From: Paraburkholderia humisilvae
Lineage (GTDB): Bacteria > Pseudomonadota > Gammaproteobacteria > Burkholderiales > Burkholderiaceae
Reading direction: 5' to 3'
Assembly: GCF_902859855.1 (NCBI RefSeq)
Contig: NZ_CADIKH010000002.1
Span: 124,001-188,000, forward strand
Length of the DNA: 64,000 nt
In this document: in pieces, positions 22,687 through 32,606 of the stretch
Numbering within the stretch: position 1 is the stretch's first letter
Layout: each line of letters starts with the position of its first letter
Notes under the pieces: generated by a model
Seen by the model: only the letters and a program-made list of their open reading frames with translations
Database searches by the model: none
Told to the model about the DNA's origin: nothing
Position numbers and translations under genes: made by a program

Positions 22687-23811
22687 ATGAAACGTTCCGC
22701 TTTTTCCCTCCACGCAACGCGTCTGGCGGCGTTGACGCTTGCGGTGTCGGCGCTCGCCGGCTGCGAGTCGCTGAACGACATGCTCGCCTCGGACCGGGTG
22801 AACTACAAGGACACGCCGAGCGCACCACCGCTCGCGGTGCCGAGTGACCTGACCGCTGCACAGATCGATCAGCGTTATGAGGCGCCAGCGGTTGGCACTG
22901 CGCTCGGCGGCGCTCCACAGCGCGCGAAGACCGAGGCCGGCAATCTGACCGAAGGCGTGCCGAGTACACAGGATCCGCTCGGGATGCACATCGAGCGCGA
23001 CGGTGACCGCCGCTGGCTGGTGGTCGACGGACGCACGCCCGATCAGCTGTGGCCGCAGCTGCAGGAGTTCTGGCAGGAGAACGGCTTCTCGCTGAAGACG
23101 GATGCGCCGGCCACCGGCATCATGACGACCGACTGGGCCGAAAATCGCGCGAATATTCCCGATGACTGGTTCCGCCGCACGATCGGCCGCGTGATCGATT
23201 TTGCGTACTCGTCGGGCACGCGCGACAGCTTCCGCACGCTGATTTCGCGCGATGCGAATGGCGCGACCGATATCTCGATCACGCATAGCGCGATGGAAGA
23301 AGTGCTGACGGGGATGGACAAGACCGGGTCGAAGTGGGTCGAGCGGCCGCGCGATCCGGCGCTCGAAGCGGCGTTCCTCGCGAAGCTGATGCAGAAGTTC
23401 GGCCTGACCGACGCGCAATCGAAGCAACTGATCACCGACGCGCGGCCGGCGGCCGCAAGCGCGCAGCTGGCAGGCGAAACGACGCTTGATTTGCCTGAAT
23501 CGTTCGACCGCGCATGGCTGCGCGTCGGTCTCGCGCTCGATCGCACCAACTTCACCGTCGACAATCGCGACCGCGAGAAGGGCATTTACTATGTCCGCTA
23601 CGCCGATTCGTTGCAGGAAGTGAAGCGCGAAGGACTCTTTGGCAAGTTCTTCAGCGGCAGCTCGAAGAAGCCGAGCCCGGAATTCCTCGTGAACGTCCGC
23701 CCGAAGGGCGACACGCTGACGCAGGTGGCGGTGGTCGACGCGAATGGTCAAGTCGACACGTCGTCGGACGCGCAGCGCATCGTGTCGCTGCTGCATGCAC
23801 AGCTGAACTAA
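22687..23811 (+). CDS. bamC: outer membrane protein assembly factor BamC
   Basis: Lipoprotein of the BAM complex that inserts beta-barrel proteins into the outer membrane. The start ATG 22687 opens a lipoprotein signal with lipobox LAGC and the lipidated cysteine at residue 26. An extended region (SVDYKDTPSAPPL-like NYKDTPSAPPLAVP) characteristic of the family follows, then two helix-grip domains (DRRWLVVDG near 103 and LDLPESFDRAWLRVG near 268). Length is 374 residues. A longer upstream frame is rejected because the signal peptide fixes the start. Confidence 0.93.
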   Translation: MKRSAFSLHATRLAALTLAVSALAGCESLNDMLASDRVNYKDTPSAPPLAVPSDLTAAQIDQRYEAPAVGTALGGAPQRAKTEAGNLTEGVPSTQDPLGMHIERDGDRRWLVVDGRTPDQLWPQLQEFWQENGFSLKTDAPATGIMTTDWAENRANIPDDWFRRTIGRVIDFAYSSGTRDSFRTLISRDANGATDISITHSAMEEVLTGMDKTGSKWVERPRDPALEAAFLAKLMQKFGLTDAQSKQLITDARPAAASAQLAGETTLDLPESFDRAWLRVGLALDRTNFTVDNRDREKGIYYVRYADSLQEVKREGLFGKFFSGSSKKPSPEFLVNVRPKGDTLTQVAVVDANGQVDTSSDAQRIVSLLHAQLN

Positions 23812-23818
23812 CGCGGCC

Positions 23819-24592
23819 GTGCGATTCGCCAGTCTGGGCAGCGGCAGCGAAGGCAACGCCCTTGTTGTCGAAGCCCACAGCGGCACGACCACCACCCGCA
23901 TCCTGCTTGATTGCGGTTTTTCGGCGAAGGAAGTTGAACGGCGGCTCGCGCGGCTCGGTCTCGACGCCGCGCCGTTTTCCGCCATCGTCATCACTCACGA
24001 ACACAGCGACCATATCGGCAGCGCGCTGACGCTTGCGCGCAAGTGGTCGCTTCCCCTGTACATGAGTTGGGGCACGGCCCGCGCGGTCGGCGCCGACGAC
24101 GCGGAGGTCGAATTGCGCGTGCTGTGGGGGGATGAGGCGGTCGCGATCGGCGATCTGAGCGTGCTGCCTTATACGGTTCCGCACGACGCGCGCGAGCCGT
24201 TGCAGTATGTGTTCTCGGACGGCGCGACGCGGCTTGGCGTGTTGACCGACGTCGGCACATCGACGCCGCATATCAGCGCCGTATTAAGCGGCTGCGACGC
24301 GCTCATGCTCGAATGCAATCACGATGTGGAGATGCTGGCTGCGAGCCGGTATCCGGCGTCGCTGAAAGCGCGCATCGGCGGTAATCACGGCCACCTGAAC
24401 AACGATGCGGCGGCCGGCATTCTGGCTTCGCTCGACCGGTCGCGGTTGCGTCATCTGGTCGCAGCGCATCTGAGTCAGCAGAATAATCTGCCGGAGCTGG
24501 CCCAGGCGGCGATGGCCGCTGGTCTGGGCGCGGCGGTTACCGACGTCGTGGTCGCATCGCAAGACAATGGTTTCGATTGGCTGACCCTCTGA
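23819..24592 (+). CDS. YycJ-like MBL-fold metallo-hydrolase
   Basis: Metallo-beta-lactamase-fold protein of 257 residues starting at GTG 23819, seven bases after bamC. The metal motif THEHSDH places ligands at H60, H62, D64 and H65; TDVGTSTPH and ECNHD supply further ligands, and the C-terminal AHLSQQNN is typical of the YycJ/WalJ branch, which includes 5'-3' exonuclease-like enzymes. Its partner process here is unknown. It closes the dapA-bamC transcription unit, ending just before a strong terminator. Confidence 0.9.
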   Translation: MRFASLGSGSEGNALVVEAHSGTTTTRILLDCGFSAKEVERRLARLGLDAAPFSAIVITHEHSDHIGSALTLARKWSLPLYMSWGTARAVGADDAEVELRVLWGDEAVAIGDLSVLPYTVPHDAREPLQYVFSDGATRLGVLTDVGTSTPHISAVLSGCDALMLECNHDVEMLAASRYPASLKARIGGNHGHLNNDAAAGILASLDRSRLRHLVAAHLSQQNNLPELAQAAMAAGLGAAVTDVVVASQDNGFDWLTL

Positions 24593-24623
24593 ACGCCGCG
24601 TTTCGAATTCCACTCCGAATGTA

Positions 24624-24659
24624 AAAACGCCCGTGACGATTTGTCGTCACGGGCGTTTT
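24624..24659. terminator. bidirectional Rho-independent terminator
   Basis: A perfect 16-base-pair stem (24624-24639 with 24644-24659) with loop TTTG. It has AAAA at its base on one side and TTTT on the other, so it can act on both strands. It closes the dapA-bamC-metallohydrolase unit on the plus strand and the BI-1-like gene on the minus strand. Confidence 0.9.
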
Positions 24660-24740
24660 GTCCATCAGGGACAGGCGGTGGCGCAGGTTATTCGCGAGTG
24701 ACTACGTGACGCGGTACGCCGCCGCTGGCTTTCCGTTATG

Positions 24741-25439
24741 TCAATTGCGGTTGCCGCCGAAAATACCGAGCAGCGCGAGCAGGTTGACGAACACGTTGTA
24801 CAGATCGAGGTAAATCGCGAGCGTGGCGGTGATGTAGTTCGTTTCGCCGCCGTTGACGATGCGTTGCACGTCAAACAGCATGTACGCCGAGAAGATCACG
24901 ATGGCGAGCACCGACACCGTGAGCATCAGCGCCGGCAGATGCAGAAACATGTTCGCGACCATTGCCAGCAGCAGCACGATCACGCCGACGAAGAGCCATT
25001 TGCCGAGGCCCGAGAAGTCGCGCTTGCTGACCGTGGCGATCGTCGCCATCGCGGCGAAGATCACACCGGTGCCACCGAACGCGAGCATGATCAGCGACGG
25101 ACCGTTCGAGAAGCCGAGGATGAAGCTCAAGAGGCGCGACAGCATCAGGCCCATGAAGAACGTGAAGCCTAGCAGCACGAACACGCCGACCGAGCTGTCT
25201 TTGGTTTTCTGGATGGCGAACATGAAGCCGAACGCGATCGCGAAGAACGCGAGCATGCTCATCGCGGGGCTGGTGGCGGCGAACAGCGAGAAGCCCGTGG
25301 CGACGCCCACCCACGCGCCCAGCACCGTCGGCACCATCGACAGCGCGAGCAGCCAGTAGGTGTTGCGCAGTACACGGTTGCGTGTTTCGGCCGAGGTGAC
25401 GGCGCCGCCGCGGCCAAAGTTATAGGGGTACTCGTTCAT
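24741..25439 (-). CDS. Bax inhibitor-1 / YccA family membrane protein
   Basis: A 232-residue polytopic inner-membrane protein with seven predicted membrane segments. The start ATG 25439 has GGAGA five bases upstream. The sequence MNEYPYNFGRGG then RNRVLRNTYWLLALSM near 23 and the C-terminal YLDLYNVFVNLLALLGIFGG are hallmarks of the YccA/BI-1 family. In E. coli YccA is a substrate and modulator of FtsH, whose regulators HflK and HflC are encoded further along this window; a link here is inference. The gene ends on the shared terminator at 24624-24659. Confidence 0.93.
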   Translation of the reverse strand: MNEYPYNFGRGGAVTSAETRNRVLRNTYWLLALSMVPTVLGAWVGVATGFSLFAATSPAMSMLAFFAIAFGFMFAIQKTKDSSVGVFVLLGFTFFMGLMLSRLLSFILGFSNGPSLIMLAFGGTGVIFAAMATIATVSKRDFSGLGKWLFVGVIVLLLAMVANMFLHLPALMLTVSVLAIVIFSAYMLFDVQRIVNGGETNYITATLAIYLDLYNVFVNLLALLGIFGGNRN

Positions 25440-25739
25440 GGTTTCTCCTTGCGTCAGACGCAATGTTGCTCAGTGGTTTGCGATGTCTATTCTACGGTGC
25501 CGGCAGGCGGGTTTGCCGCCAGTCACTCGACCCACCAACCTTAAGATAAGCGCGGCGCACAGGAGTTTCAATGCATGCCGCACCGATTGCGATGCCGTTG
25601 CCGGGTAACCGTAAGGAGCGGTGGGTACTCTGCTTTGAGTCTTTCAATATTGTAAGGGTTCAATCGCAATCATACCCTGGAACATGCTACAATAGCGGAT
25701 TCATTTGAATTTGTAACTTCTTAATTTTTTGGAGTTTTT
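25440..25739. promoter_or_regulatory. divergent promoter region between the BI-1-like gene and ndk
   Basis: Three hundred bases without a supported gene, much richer in A and T near ndk. TGCTACAAT at 25685-25693 is an extended -10 for ndk, about 47 bases before its ATG. TAGAAT on the minus strand (25489-25494) may serve the BI-1-like gene. No convincing -35 boxes. Confidence 0.55.
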
Positions 25740-26165
25740 ATGGCGATCGAACGCACTCTGTCGATTATCAAGCCGGATGCCGTGGCCAAGAATGTGATCG
25801 GCCAGATTTACACCCGTTTCGAAAACGCGGGCTTGAAGATCATTGCATCGCGCATGGTGCAACTGTCGCGTGCCGACGCAGAGAAGTTCTACGCCGTGCA
25901 CCGCGAGCGTCCGTTCTTCAAGGATCTCGTCGAATTCATGATTTCCGGTCCGGTCGTGGTGCAATGCCTCGAAGGCGACAACGCGATCCTGAAGAACCGC
26001 GAACTGATGGGCGCGACGGATCCGAAGAAGGCCGACAAGGGCACGATCCGCGCCGATTTCGCCGACAGCATCGATGCGAATGCGGTGCACGGCTCGGATG
26101 CGGCCGAAACGGCGCGTGGCGAAATCGCGTTTTTCTTTCCGGAAGTCAACGTTTACTCGCGCTAA
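25740..26165 (+). CDS. ndk: nucleoside diphosphate kinase
   Basis: Transfers the gamma phosphate between nucleoside di- and triphosphates through a phosphohistidine. The 141-residue protein is canonical: [15 protein letters not shown] at 4-18, and catalytic H117 in NAVHGSD. GGAG lies six bases before the ATG in an AT-rich leader. It heads the ndk-rlmN-rodZ-ispG-hisS string. Confidence 0.98.
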   Translation: MAIERTLSIIKPDAVAKNVIGQIYTRFENAGLKIIASRMVQLSRADAEKFYAVHRERPFFKDLVEFMISGPVVVQCLEGDNAILKNRELMGATDPKKADKGTIRADFADSIDANAVHGSDAAETARGEIAFFFPEVNVYSR

Positions 26166-26218
26166 GCCGCAGTCGTGTAGTAACAAAGCAGCAGGAGCGG
26201 GCGCGAACGGCAGAAGCG

Positions 26219-26240
26219 TTCATGCAGCTTGTTGCATGAA
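26219..26240. repeat. inverted repeat between ndk and rlmN
   Basis: TTCATGCA and TGCATGAA form a perfect 8-base-pair stem with a six-base loop, 53 bases after ndk and 31 before rlmN. There is no T-run, so it is not an obvious terminator. It could be an operator or an mRNA processing hairpin. Confidence 0.5.
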
Positions 26241-26271
26241 TGCAGTCTCGCACTGAATGGCAGGATTCGAT

Positions 26272-27423
26272 ATGACGAGCAGTCCCACCGTCAACCTTCT
26301 CGATCTCGACGCCGAAGGGCTTGTCGCGTATTGCGGCAGCCTCGGCGAGAAGCCGTTTCGCGCCAAGCAGTTGCAACGCTGGATCCACCAGTACAACGCG
26401 GCCGACTTCGACGGGATGACCGATCTCGCGAAGTCGCTGCGCGAAAAGCTGAAGACCCGCGCGTCGATCACGATGCCCGGAATTGTCAGCGACCACATTT
26501 CCGCCGACGGCACGCGCAAATGGCTGATCGACGTCGGCAACGGCAACGCCGTTGAAACCGTGTTCATTCCGGAAGAAGGCCGCGGCACGCTGTGCGTGTC
26601 GTCGCAGGCCGGCTGCGCGGTGAATTGCCGGTTCTGCTCGACGGGCAAGCAAGGCTTCTCGCGCAATCTGACCACTGGCGAGATTATTGGCCAGTTGCGG
26701 ATGGCCGAATTTGCGCTACGCGCGTCGCTGGGCGTCGACGGCGGGCGCGCGGCAGGTGGCGACGGTAAGGGCGAGCGGGTCGTCACGAACGTCGTGATGA
26801 TGGGGATGGGCGAGCCGCTTCTGAACTACGACGCGGTGGTTCCCGCGATGCGCCTGATGCTCGACGACAACGCATATGGACTGTCGCGGCGGCGCGTGAC
26901 GCTGTCCACCTCCGGCGTCGTGCCGATGATGGACCGCCTCGCCGCCGATTTGCCGGTTGCGCTCGCGGTTTCGCTGCATGCGCCGACCGACCCGCTGCGC
27001 GACGGGCTGGTGCCGCTGAACAAAAAGTATCCGCTGCGCGAGTTGATGGCGGCGTGTCAGCGGTATCTGCAGGTCGCCCCGCGCGATTTCATTACTTTCG
27101 AATATTGCATGCTGGACGGCGTCAACGACAGCGAGGCACAGGCGCGCGAACTGCTCGCGCTGACGCGCGACGTGCCGTGCAAGTTCAATCTGATTCCGTT
27201 CAATCCGTTCCCCGAGTCCGGGCTGGTTCGCTCGAAACAGGAACAGATCAAGCGGTTCGCGCACGTGCTGATCGACGCAGGGGTCGTCACGACAGTGCGC
27301 AAGACACGCGGCGACGACATCGACGCTGCCTGCGGCCAGTTGGCCGGTGCGGTCAAGGATCGCACGCGGCTTGCTGATCGTATGGGGAAGGCGGCGAAGG
27401 TTATCGAAGTCCGTGCCGTGTGA
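26272..27423 (+). CDS. rlmN: 23S rRNA (A2503-C2) / tRNA (A37-C2) methyltransferase RlmN
   Basis: Radical-SAM enzyme that methylates C2 of adenine 2503 in 23S rRNA and A37 in some tRNAs. The CX3CX2C cluster motif is C115, C119 and C122 ([16 protein letters not shown]). [10 protein letters not shown] near 185 binds SAM, and a conserved C-terminal cysteine ([11 protein letters not shown]) is the methyl-carrying residue. The start ATG 26272 has AGGA six bases upstream; an in-frame ATG at 26257 would add five residues. Length is 383 residues. A short Gly-rich insertion ([14 protein letters not shown]) is present near 155-170. Confidence 0.97.
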   Translation: MTSSPTVNLLDLDAEGLVAYCGSLGEKPFRAKQLQRWIHQYNAADFDGMTDLAKSLREKLKTRASITMPGIVSDHISADGTRKWLIDVGNGNAVETVFIPEEGRGTLCVSSQAGCAVNCRFCSTGKQGFSRNLTTGEIIGQLRMAEFALRASLGVDGGRAAGGDGKGERVVTNVVMMGMGEPLLNYDAVVPAMRLMLDDNAYGLSRRRVTLSTSGVVPMMDRLAADLPVALAVSLHAPTDPLRDGLVPLNKKYPLRELMAACQRYLQVAPRDFITFEYCMLDGVNDSEAQARELLALTRDVPCKFNLIPFNPFPESGLVRSKQEQIKRFAHVLIDAGVVTTVRKTRGDDIDAACGQLAGAVKDRTRLADRMGKAAKVIEVRAV

Positions 27424-27683
27424 CCGTAGGGGCCGGCCCACGCAGGGCGCGGGCAACGACGGCGAAAGAAGTGCAGTTGATGTGCGCAGCGCGGAAGGCG
27501 CGAGACACGTGCGATTGAAAGCGGGCCGACAGGCCGCGGACGAATTTGCACACGAGTCCGCAGATTCCGCATACAAACCTGCGCACAGGGCCGCACATTT
27601 TGTTATAAACGGTTTGCGATTCCGGCTCGCACGAGCGGCGCAGACGGAACGTACAAAAAAGAATCGACGTGAAAGGATTTGGG

Positions 27684-28835
27684 ATGAGTGAGCCGCAGCA
27701 CCCGCAACCGCACGACACCGATCGACATGCCGGCCGTCCGACGCCGGTAGCCGCTCCCGCTGCGCTGCAGCCGGCTGTGCAGGTGGGTAATGAGTCGCTT
27801 GCATCGGTCGGGGCGCGTCTTACTCAGTTACGCGAAGCGAAAGGCTGGTCGATCGAGGATGTGTCCGCCCGGCTGAAAGTTTCGGTGACGAAACTGCGCG
27901 CGCTCGAGGCGGGCGATCTCAGCTATTTGCCGGATACGACCTTTGCGCTCGGCGTGGTGCGTAGCTACGCGAAGATGCTCGGCGCCGATCCGGCACCCTA
28001 CACGCAGGCGCTGCGCCGCGAGCGTGGCGTACCGGCTCCGGACCTGACCATGCCTGCGTCGGCCGGCGCCGATTTGCCGCGTGGCAAGGTGTCGCTGTCG
28101 CTGGGTAACAGCGGGCCGCGACGCCGTTCATGGCTGTGGGGCGTGGCGGCGGTGGTGGTCGCCCTGATCGCGCTGGCGATGTGGCACACGAATGGCGGCG
28201 ATTCGGGCGCCTGGCTTGCGCGTCTGAAGGCGACCGCGAGCGGTTCGGGTTCGACCCACGCAAGCGCGGCGGGCAGTGCGAGCGGCGCTGCCGCGACGGT
28301 CGCGCAAGGCGCGACGACGGTGCAGCCGGCCGATAGTGCTGACGCTGAGGCATCGGGTGCACAGATTGCCGGCGCCGCAGAATCGGCTTCACAGAGTGAG
28401 CAGGCGCAAACGCCGGCGACGATGGCGGCCGCACCGACTGCGCCGAACGCATCGAGCGCAGTGAAGCCGGCGACCGCCACGGCCAATAACACCGCTGTAC
28501 CCGCCAGCGGGGCGACAGCAGCAACTGCCGCGATGGCGAACCCGGCTTCCGCAGACGCGGCCGATGCCACCGAGACCCCGCCCGTCGGCTCGTCGACGGT
28601 GGTTGTCAAGGTCACGCAGGACAGCTGGTTCAGCATCCGCCAGAAGGACGGCAAGGAAGTGTTCTCCGGCCTCGTGCATGCAGGCGACAGCAAGGAAGTG
28701 AACGGCGCGGGGCCATTCAAGGTGACGATCGGCAACAAGGCCGGCCTCGAATCGATGACGCTGGATGGTCAGCCGGTCGATCCGGCGAAATATGCGTCGG
28801 CAAAGGGGAATGTGGCACGCTTCGCATTGCCCTGA
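27684..28835 (+). CDS. rodZ: RodZ-like helix-turn-helix membrane protein (DUF4115)
   Basis: Bitopic protein linking the MreB cytoskeleton to the cell-shape machinery in relatives. The start ATG 27684 has AAGGA upstream. Parts in order: low-complexity N-terminus, HTH_25 domain at about 42-110 (LTQLREAKGWSIEDVSARLK...), basic linker, membrane segment at about 149-167, a 130-residue Ala/Thr/Ser-rich periplasmic linker, and a C-terminal DUF4115 beta domain (KVTQDSWFSIRQKDGKEVF near 312). Length is 383 residues. Its location between rlmN and ispG is the same as rodZ in E. coli, which supports the name. Confidence 0.88.
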   Translation: MSEPQHPQPHDTDRHAGRPTPVAAPAALQPAVQVGNESLASVGARLTQLREAKGWSIEDVSARLKVSVTKLRALEAGDLSYLPDTTFALGVVRSYAKMLGADPAPYTQALRRERGVPAPDLTMPASAGADLPRGKVSLSLGNSGPRRRSWLWGVAAVVVALIALAMWHTNGGDSGAWLARLKATASGSGSTHASAAGSASGAAATVAQGATTVQPADSADAEASGAQIAGAAESASQSEQAQTPATMAAAPTAPNASSAVKPATATANNTAVPASGATAATAAMANPASADAADATETPPVGSSTVVVKVTQDSWFSIRQKDGKEVFSGLVHAGDSKEVNGAGPFKVTIGNKAGLESMTLDGQPVDPAKYASAKGNVARFALP

Positions 28836-28986
28836 TCGGCTGACACAGCGCCGCTGGCCGTTCGGCCCGCGGCGCCCCGCTGCGAGGCGACTCGTGTCGT
28901 GCGCTACGCTCGATGCATACGGCATTGCATGGTGGTACAAAGCGGGCATGCGGGCACGGCGAAACAACGCCGCCGCCCCGTTCAAA

Positions 28987-29068
28987 AGTTGTTTTACAGC
29001 AGTTGTTTTACAGCAGTTGTTTTACAGCGATCGTTTCACAGCGAGTTTCAACGGCAGATTTCAATAGC
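28987..29068 (+). repeat. 14-bp tandem repeat array upstream of ispG
   Basis: AGTTGTTTTACAGC occurs three times in perfect tandem (28987-29000, 29001-29014, 29015-29028). A degenerate fourth copy GATCGTTTCACAGC follows at 29029-29042, then two weaker 13-base units (GAGTTTCAACGGC, AGATTTCAATAGC) to 29068. The array lies in the gap between rodZ and ispG and is AT-rich compared with its surroundings. Confidence 0.9.
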
Positions 29069-29131
29069 CCGCTTCTGCAGCAGGCTCCAAGTCAAGATTT
29101 CAAGGCGTAGCCTTCAATGGCGGGTTTATCG

Positions 29132-30436
29132 ATGCACTCCGATCCCATGCAATCCACCACCAGTCAAATTTGCTCGTCTGAACCGATTTTCGGCGGCCAT
29201 GCGGCGCGCCGCACATCGCACGCGGTCGATGTCCGTTGGGGCGGCAACCTCGTGACGATCGGCGGCGACGCGCCGGTGCGCGTACAGTCGATGACCAACA
29301 CCGACACCGCCGATGCGATCGGCACCGCGATCCAGATCAAGGAACTTGCGCAGGCGGGCTCGGAGCTCGTGCGTATTACGGTCAATACGCCGGAGGCCGC
29401 CGCGGCTGTGCCGGCGATTCGCGAGCAACTCGACCGGATGGGCGTTTCCGTACCGCTCATCGGCGACTTTCACTACAACGGTCACCTGTTGTTGCGTGAC
29501 TATCCCGCGTGCGCGGAATCGCTGTCGAAGTACCGGATCAATCCGGGCAACGTCGGCCAGGGCGCGAAGCGCGATACGCAGTTCGCGCAGATGATCGACG
29601 CGGCGGTCAAATATGACAAGCCGGTGCGCATCGGCGTCAACTGGGGCAGCCTCGATCAGGATCTGCTCGCGAAGATGATGGATGAGAACGCTGCGCGCAC
29701 CTCGCCGTGGGAAGCGCAAAGCGTGATGTACGAGGCGCTGATCCAGTCGGCGATCGGCTCGGCTGAGCGTGCGGTCGAGCTCGGTCTGTCGCGTCACAAG
29801 ATCATCTTGTCGTGCAAGGTCAGCGGCGTGCAGGACCTGATCGCCGTGTATCGCGAACTGGCCCGTCGCTGCGAATTCGCGTTGCACCTCGGGTTGACCG
29901 AGGCGGGCATGGGCTCGAAGGGCATCGTCGCGTCGACGGCCGCGTTGTCCGTGTTGCTGCAGCAGGGCATCGGCGATACGATCCGCATTTCGTTGACGCC
30001 GGAGCCGGGTGCGTCGCGCACCGGCGAAGTGGTGGTCGGCCAGGAAATCCTGCAGACGATGGGCCTGCGCTCGTTCACGCCGATGGTGATCGCGTGCCCG
30101 GGCTGCGGCCGCACGACGAGCACGCTGTTCCAGGAGCTTGCGTCGCAGATTCAAACCTATCTGCGTCAGCAGATGCCGGTGTGGCGCGATCAGTATCCGG
30201 GTGTCGAGAAGATGCACGTCGCAGTGATGGGCTGCATCGTCAACGGACCGGGCGAGTCGAAGCAGGCGAATATCGGCATCAGCTTGCCGGGTTCCGGAGA
30301 GAACCCGGCCGCACCGGTGTTCATCGACGGCGAAAAGGTCAAGACGTTGCGCGGCGAGCGCATTGCCGAAGAATTCCAGCAAATCGTGAGCGACTATGTC
30401 GAGCGCCGCTACGGCCGCACCGAAGCGCTCAGCTAA
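29132..30436 (+). CDS. ispG: 4-hydroxy-3-methylbut-2-en-1-yl diphosphate synthase (flavodoxin)
   Basis: Iron-sulphur enzyme of the MEP isoprenoid pathway that converts MEcPP to HMBPP. The [4Fe-4S] ligands C322 and C325 (CPGCGRTTS) and C368 ([10 protein letters not shown]) are present, with the N-terminal TIM-barrel motifs [10 protein letters not shown] and GDFHYNGH. I take ATG 29132 (MHSDPMQS); in-frame ATGs at 29117 and 29147 are alternatives and no ribosome site decides between them. Length is about 434 residues, longer than E. coli because of a mid-protein insertion common in beta-proteobacteria. Confidence 0.96.
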   Translation: MHSDPMQSTTSQICSSEPIFGGHAARRTSHAVDVRWGGNLVTIGGDAPVRVQSMTNTDTADAIGTAIQIKELAQAGSELVRITVNTPEAAAAVPAIREQLDRMGVSVPLIGDFHYNGHLLLRDYPACAESLSKYRINPGNVGQGAKRDTQFAQMIDAAVKYDKPVRIGVNWGSLDQDLLAKMMDENAARTSPWEAQSVMYEALIQSAIGSAERAVELGLSRHKIILSCKVSGVQDLIAVYRELARRCEFALHLGLTEAGMGSKGIVASTAALSVLLQQGIGDTIRISLTPEPGASRTGEVVVGQEILQTMGLRSFTPMVIACPGCGRTTSTLFQELASQIQTYLRQQMPVWRDQYPGVEKMHVAVMGCIVNGPGESKQANIGISLPGSGENPAAPVFIDGEKVKTLRGERIAEEFQQIVSDYVERRYGRTEALS

Positions 30437-30457
30437 ATATCTGCCAATCGAATTCAG

Positions 30458-31807
30458 ATGACTGAACCGAAGAAAAAGCTCGAAAAGCTGTCCGGTGTAA
30501 AGGGCATGAACGATGTCCTGCCGCAGGAAGCGCAGTTGTGGGAATTTTTTGAGTCGACCGTGAAGTCGATGCTCCGTTCGTACGGATACCAGAACATTCG
30601 CACGCCGATCGTCGAGCACACACAGTTGTTCACACGCGGTATCGGCGAAGTGACCGATATCGTCGAAAAAGAGATGTACAGCTTCACCGACGCGCTAAAC
30701 GGCGAGAATCTGACGCTGCGCCCGGAGAACACCGCCGCAGTGGTGCGCGCGGCGATCGAACATAACCTGCTGTACGACGGTCCGAAGCGGCTCTGGTACG
30801 TCGGGCCGATGTTTCGCCACGAGCGGCCGCAGCGCGGGCGTTATCGGCAGTTTCATCAGGTCGGCGTCGAGGCGCTCGGTTTCACGGGGCCGGACGCGGA
30901 TGCGGAAATCATTCTGATGTGCCAGCGGCTGTGGGATGACCTCGGCCTCACCGGCATCAAGCTCGAAATCAATTCGCTGGGGGTGGCGCACGAGCGCGCG
31001 GCGCATCGCGTCGAACTGATCGCGTACCTCGAGAAGCACCAGCACGTGCTCGACGAAGATGCGAAGCGACGTCTTTACACGAACCCGCTGCGCGTGCTCG
31101 ACACGAAGAATCCGGCGCTCCAGGAAGTCGCACGCAATGCGCCGAAGCTGATCGATTTTCTCGGCGACGAGTCGCGCGCGCACTTCGAAGGGCTGCAACG
31201 AATCCTGAAGGCGAACAACATTCCGTTCACGATCAATCCGCGGCTTGTCCGTGGTCTCGATTACTACAATCTGACCGTGTTCGAATGGATCACCGACAAG
31301 CTCGGCGCGCAGGGCACGGTCGCCGCCGGCGGCCGTTACGATCCGCTGATCGAGCAGCTGGGCGGCAAGCCGACGGCCGCGTGCGGCTGGGCGATGGGCG
31401 TTGAGCGCATTCTCGAGTTGTTGAAGGAAGAACAACTCGTGCCGGAGGAAGAAGGCTGCGACGTCTACGTGGTTCATCAGGGCGACGCCGCGCGCGACCA
31501 GGCGTTTATCATCGCGGAACGCCTGCGCGACACGGGGCTCGATGTGATCCTGCATTGCAGCGCGGACGGTCAGCCGGCCAGCTTCAAATCGCAGATGAAG
31601 CGTGCCGACGCCAGCGGCGCGGCTTACGCGGTGATTCTCGGCGAGGACGAGATCGCTAACGGCACGGTCGGCGTGAAGCCGCTGCGCGACATCGGCGCCG
31701 CGGACGCAAAGGGCGCGAAAAGCGAACAACAAACCGTGCCCGCCGAAGACTTGACCGAATTTCTAATCAATGCGATGGTTGCGTCCTCCGACGACGGGGA
31801 CGACTGA
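30458..31807 (+). CDS. hisS: histidine-tRNA ligase
   Basis: Class II synthetase that charges tRNA-His. The 449-residue protein has [13 protein letters not shown] at the N-terminus, motif 2 [16 protein letters not shown] near 120, the histidine A box [12 protein letters not shown], and motif 3 [15 protein letters not shown] near 290, with a C-terminal anticodon-binding domain. It follows ispG after 21 bases. The related short paralogue hisZ lies further on, at 40228. Confidence 0.97.
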   Translation: MTEPKKKLEKLSGVKGMNDVLPQEAQLWEFFESTVKSMLRSYGYQNIRTPIVEHTQLFTRGIGEVTDIVEKEMYSFTDALNGENLTLRPENTAAVVRAAIEHNLLYDGPKRLWYVGPMFRHERPQRGRYRQFHQVGVEALGFTGPDADAEIILMCQRLWDDLGLTGIKLEINSLGVAHERAAHRVELIAYLEKHQHVLDEDAKRRLYTNPLRVLDTKNPALQEVARNAPKLIDFLGDESRAHFEGLQRILKANNIPFTINPRLVRGLDYYNLTVFEWITDKLGAQGTVAAGGRYDPLIEQLGGKPTAACGWAMGVERILELLKEEQLVPEEEGCDVYVVHQGDAARDQAFIIAERLRDTGLDVILHCSADGQPASFKSQMKRADASGAAYAVILGEDEIANGTVGVKPLRDIGAADAKGAKSEQQTVPAEDLTEFLINAMVASSDDGDD

Positions 31808-31897
31808 TCGCGCGATTTTGTGCCGCTTTGCGCGGCCAGAATGGTCAAAAACAGTTGAAAACAGCTAAGACATCGACAAGGAAGGAATCGCTTCGCG

Positions 31898-32536
31898 ATG
31901 AGTTACCACGACGAACAGGAATCAATTGAAAGCGTGAAGGCATGGTGGGCGCGCTGGGGCAACGCGACCACGTGGATTCTGCTGGTGGCGGTCGTCGCGG
32001 CGGCGGCCTGGAACGGCTGGAACTACTGGCAGCGCCATCAGGCGGCCGGGGCAGCGGTGCTGTACGACCAGCTGCAGCAGGCGGCCGCGGCCGGCGACAA
32101 GGCTGACAAGGCGTTGGTCACGCGCATGGCGACCGACATGGAAAACAAGTTCGGCGGCACTGCTTACGCACAGATGAGCGCGCTTGCGGCTGCGAAGGCG
32201 CTTTATCAGGCCGGTGATGAACCCGGCGCGAAGGCGCAACTGCAATGGGCGGCGGACCACGCGAAAGATGACGAATTCAAGCAGATTGCGAAGCTGCGTC
32301 TCGCTTCCCTGCTGCTTGATGAAAAGGCCTACGACGCGGGGCTCGCGCTGCTCGATCAGCCGCAGTCGGACGCCTTCAAGGGCGTGGTCGCCGATAGCCG
32401 CGGCGATCTGCTTGCCGCGCAAGGCAAGCGCGATGACGCCCGCGCGGCGTATAAGCTCGCGCTCGACTCGCTGCCGAAGAACGATCTTTCGACGCGCCAG
32501 CTGATTCAATTCAAGCTCGACGCGCTGGGCGGTTAA
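31898..32536 (+). CDS. yfgM: YfgM-like tetratricopeptide membrane protein
   Basis: Small protein of 212 residues anchored by one N-terminal membrane segment (about residues 24-42), then a periplasmic TPR-like domain (AQMSALAAAKALYQAGD..., FKQIAKLRLASLLLDEKAYD). In E. coli YfgM binds the SecYEG-associated chaperone PpiD and sits between hisS and bamB, exactly as here. AAGGAA lies upstream of the ATG. Confidence 0.9.
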   Translation: MSYHDEQESIESVKAWWARWGNATTWILLVAVVAAAAWNGWNYWQRHQAAGAAVLYDQLQQAAAAGDKADKALVTRMATDMENKFGGTAYAQMSALAAAKALYQAGDEPGAKAQLQWAADHAKDDEFKQIAKLRLASLLLDEKAYDAGLALLDQPQSDAFKGVVADSRGDLLAAQGKRDDARAAYKLALDSLPKNDLSTRQLIQFKLDALGG

Positions 32537-32606
32537 GCGTCACATGCGCCGTGCGCGACGCTGCGCCTTCACTCCAATCTATAAACCAGACATGCTTCGT
32601 TCACCG

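Noticed and set aside
22444..23994. 516-residue open frame on the minus strand opposite bamC
   Set aside because: It is the shadow of bamC and the metallo-hydrolase in GC-rich DNA; the product is Arg/His/Ala-rich with no motif, whereas the plus strand gives a clear lipoprotein.
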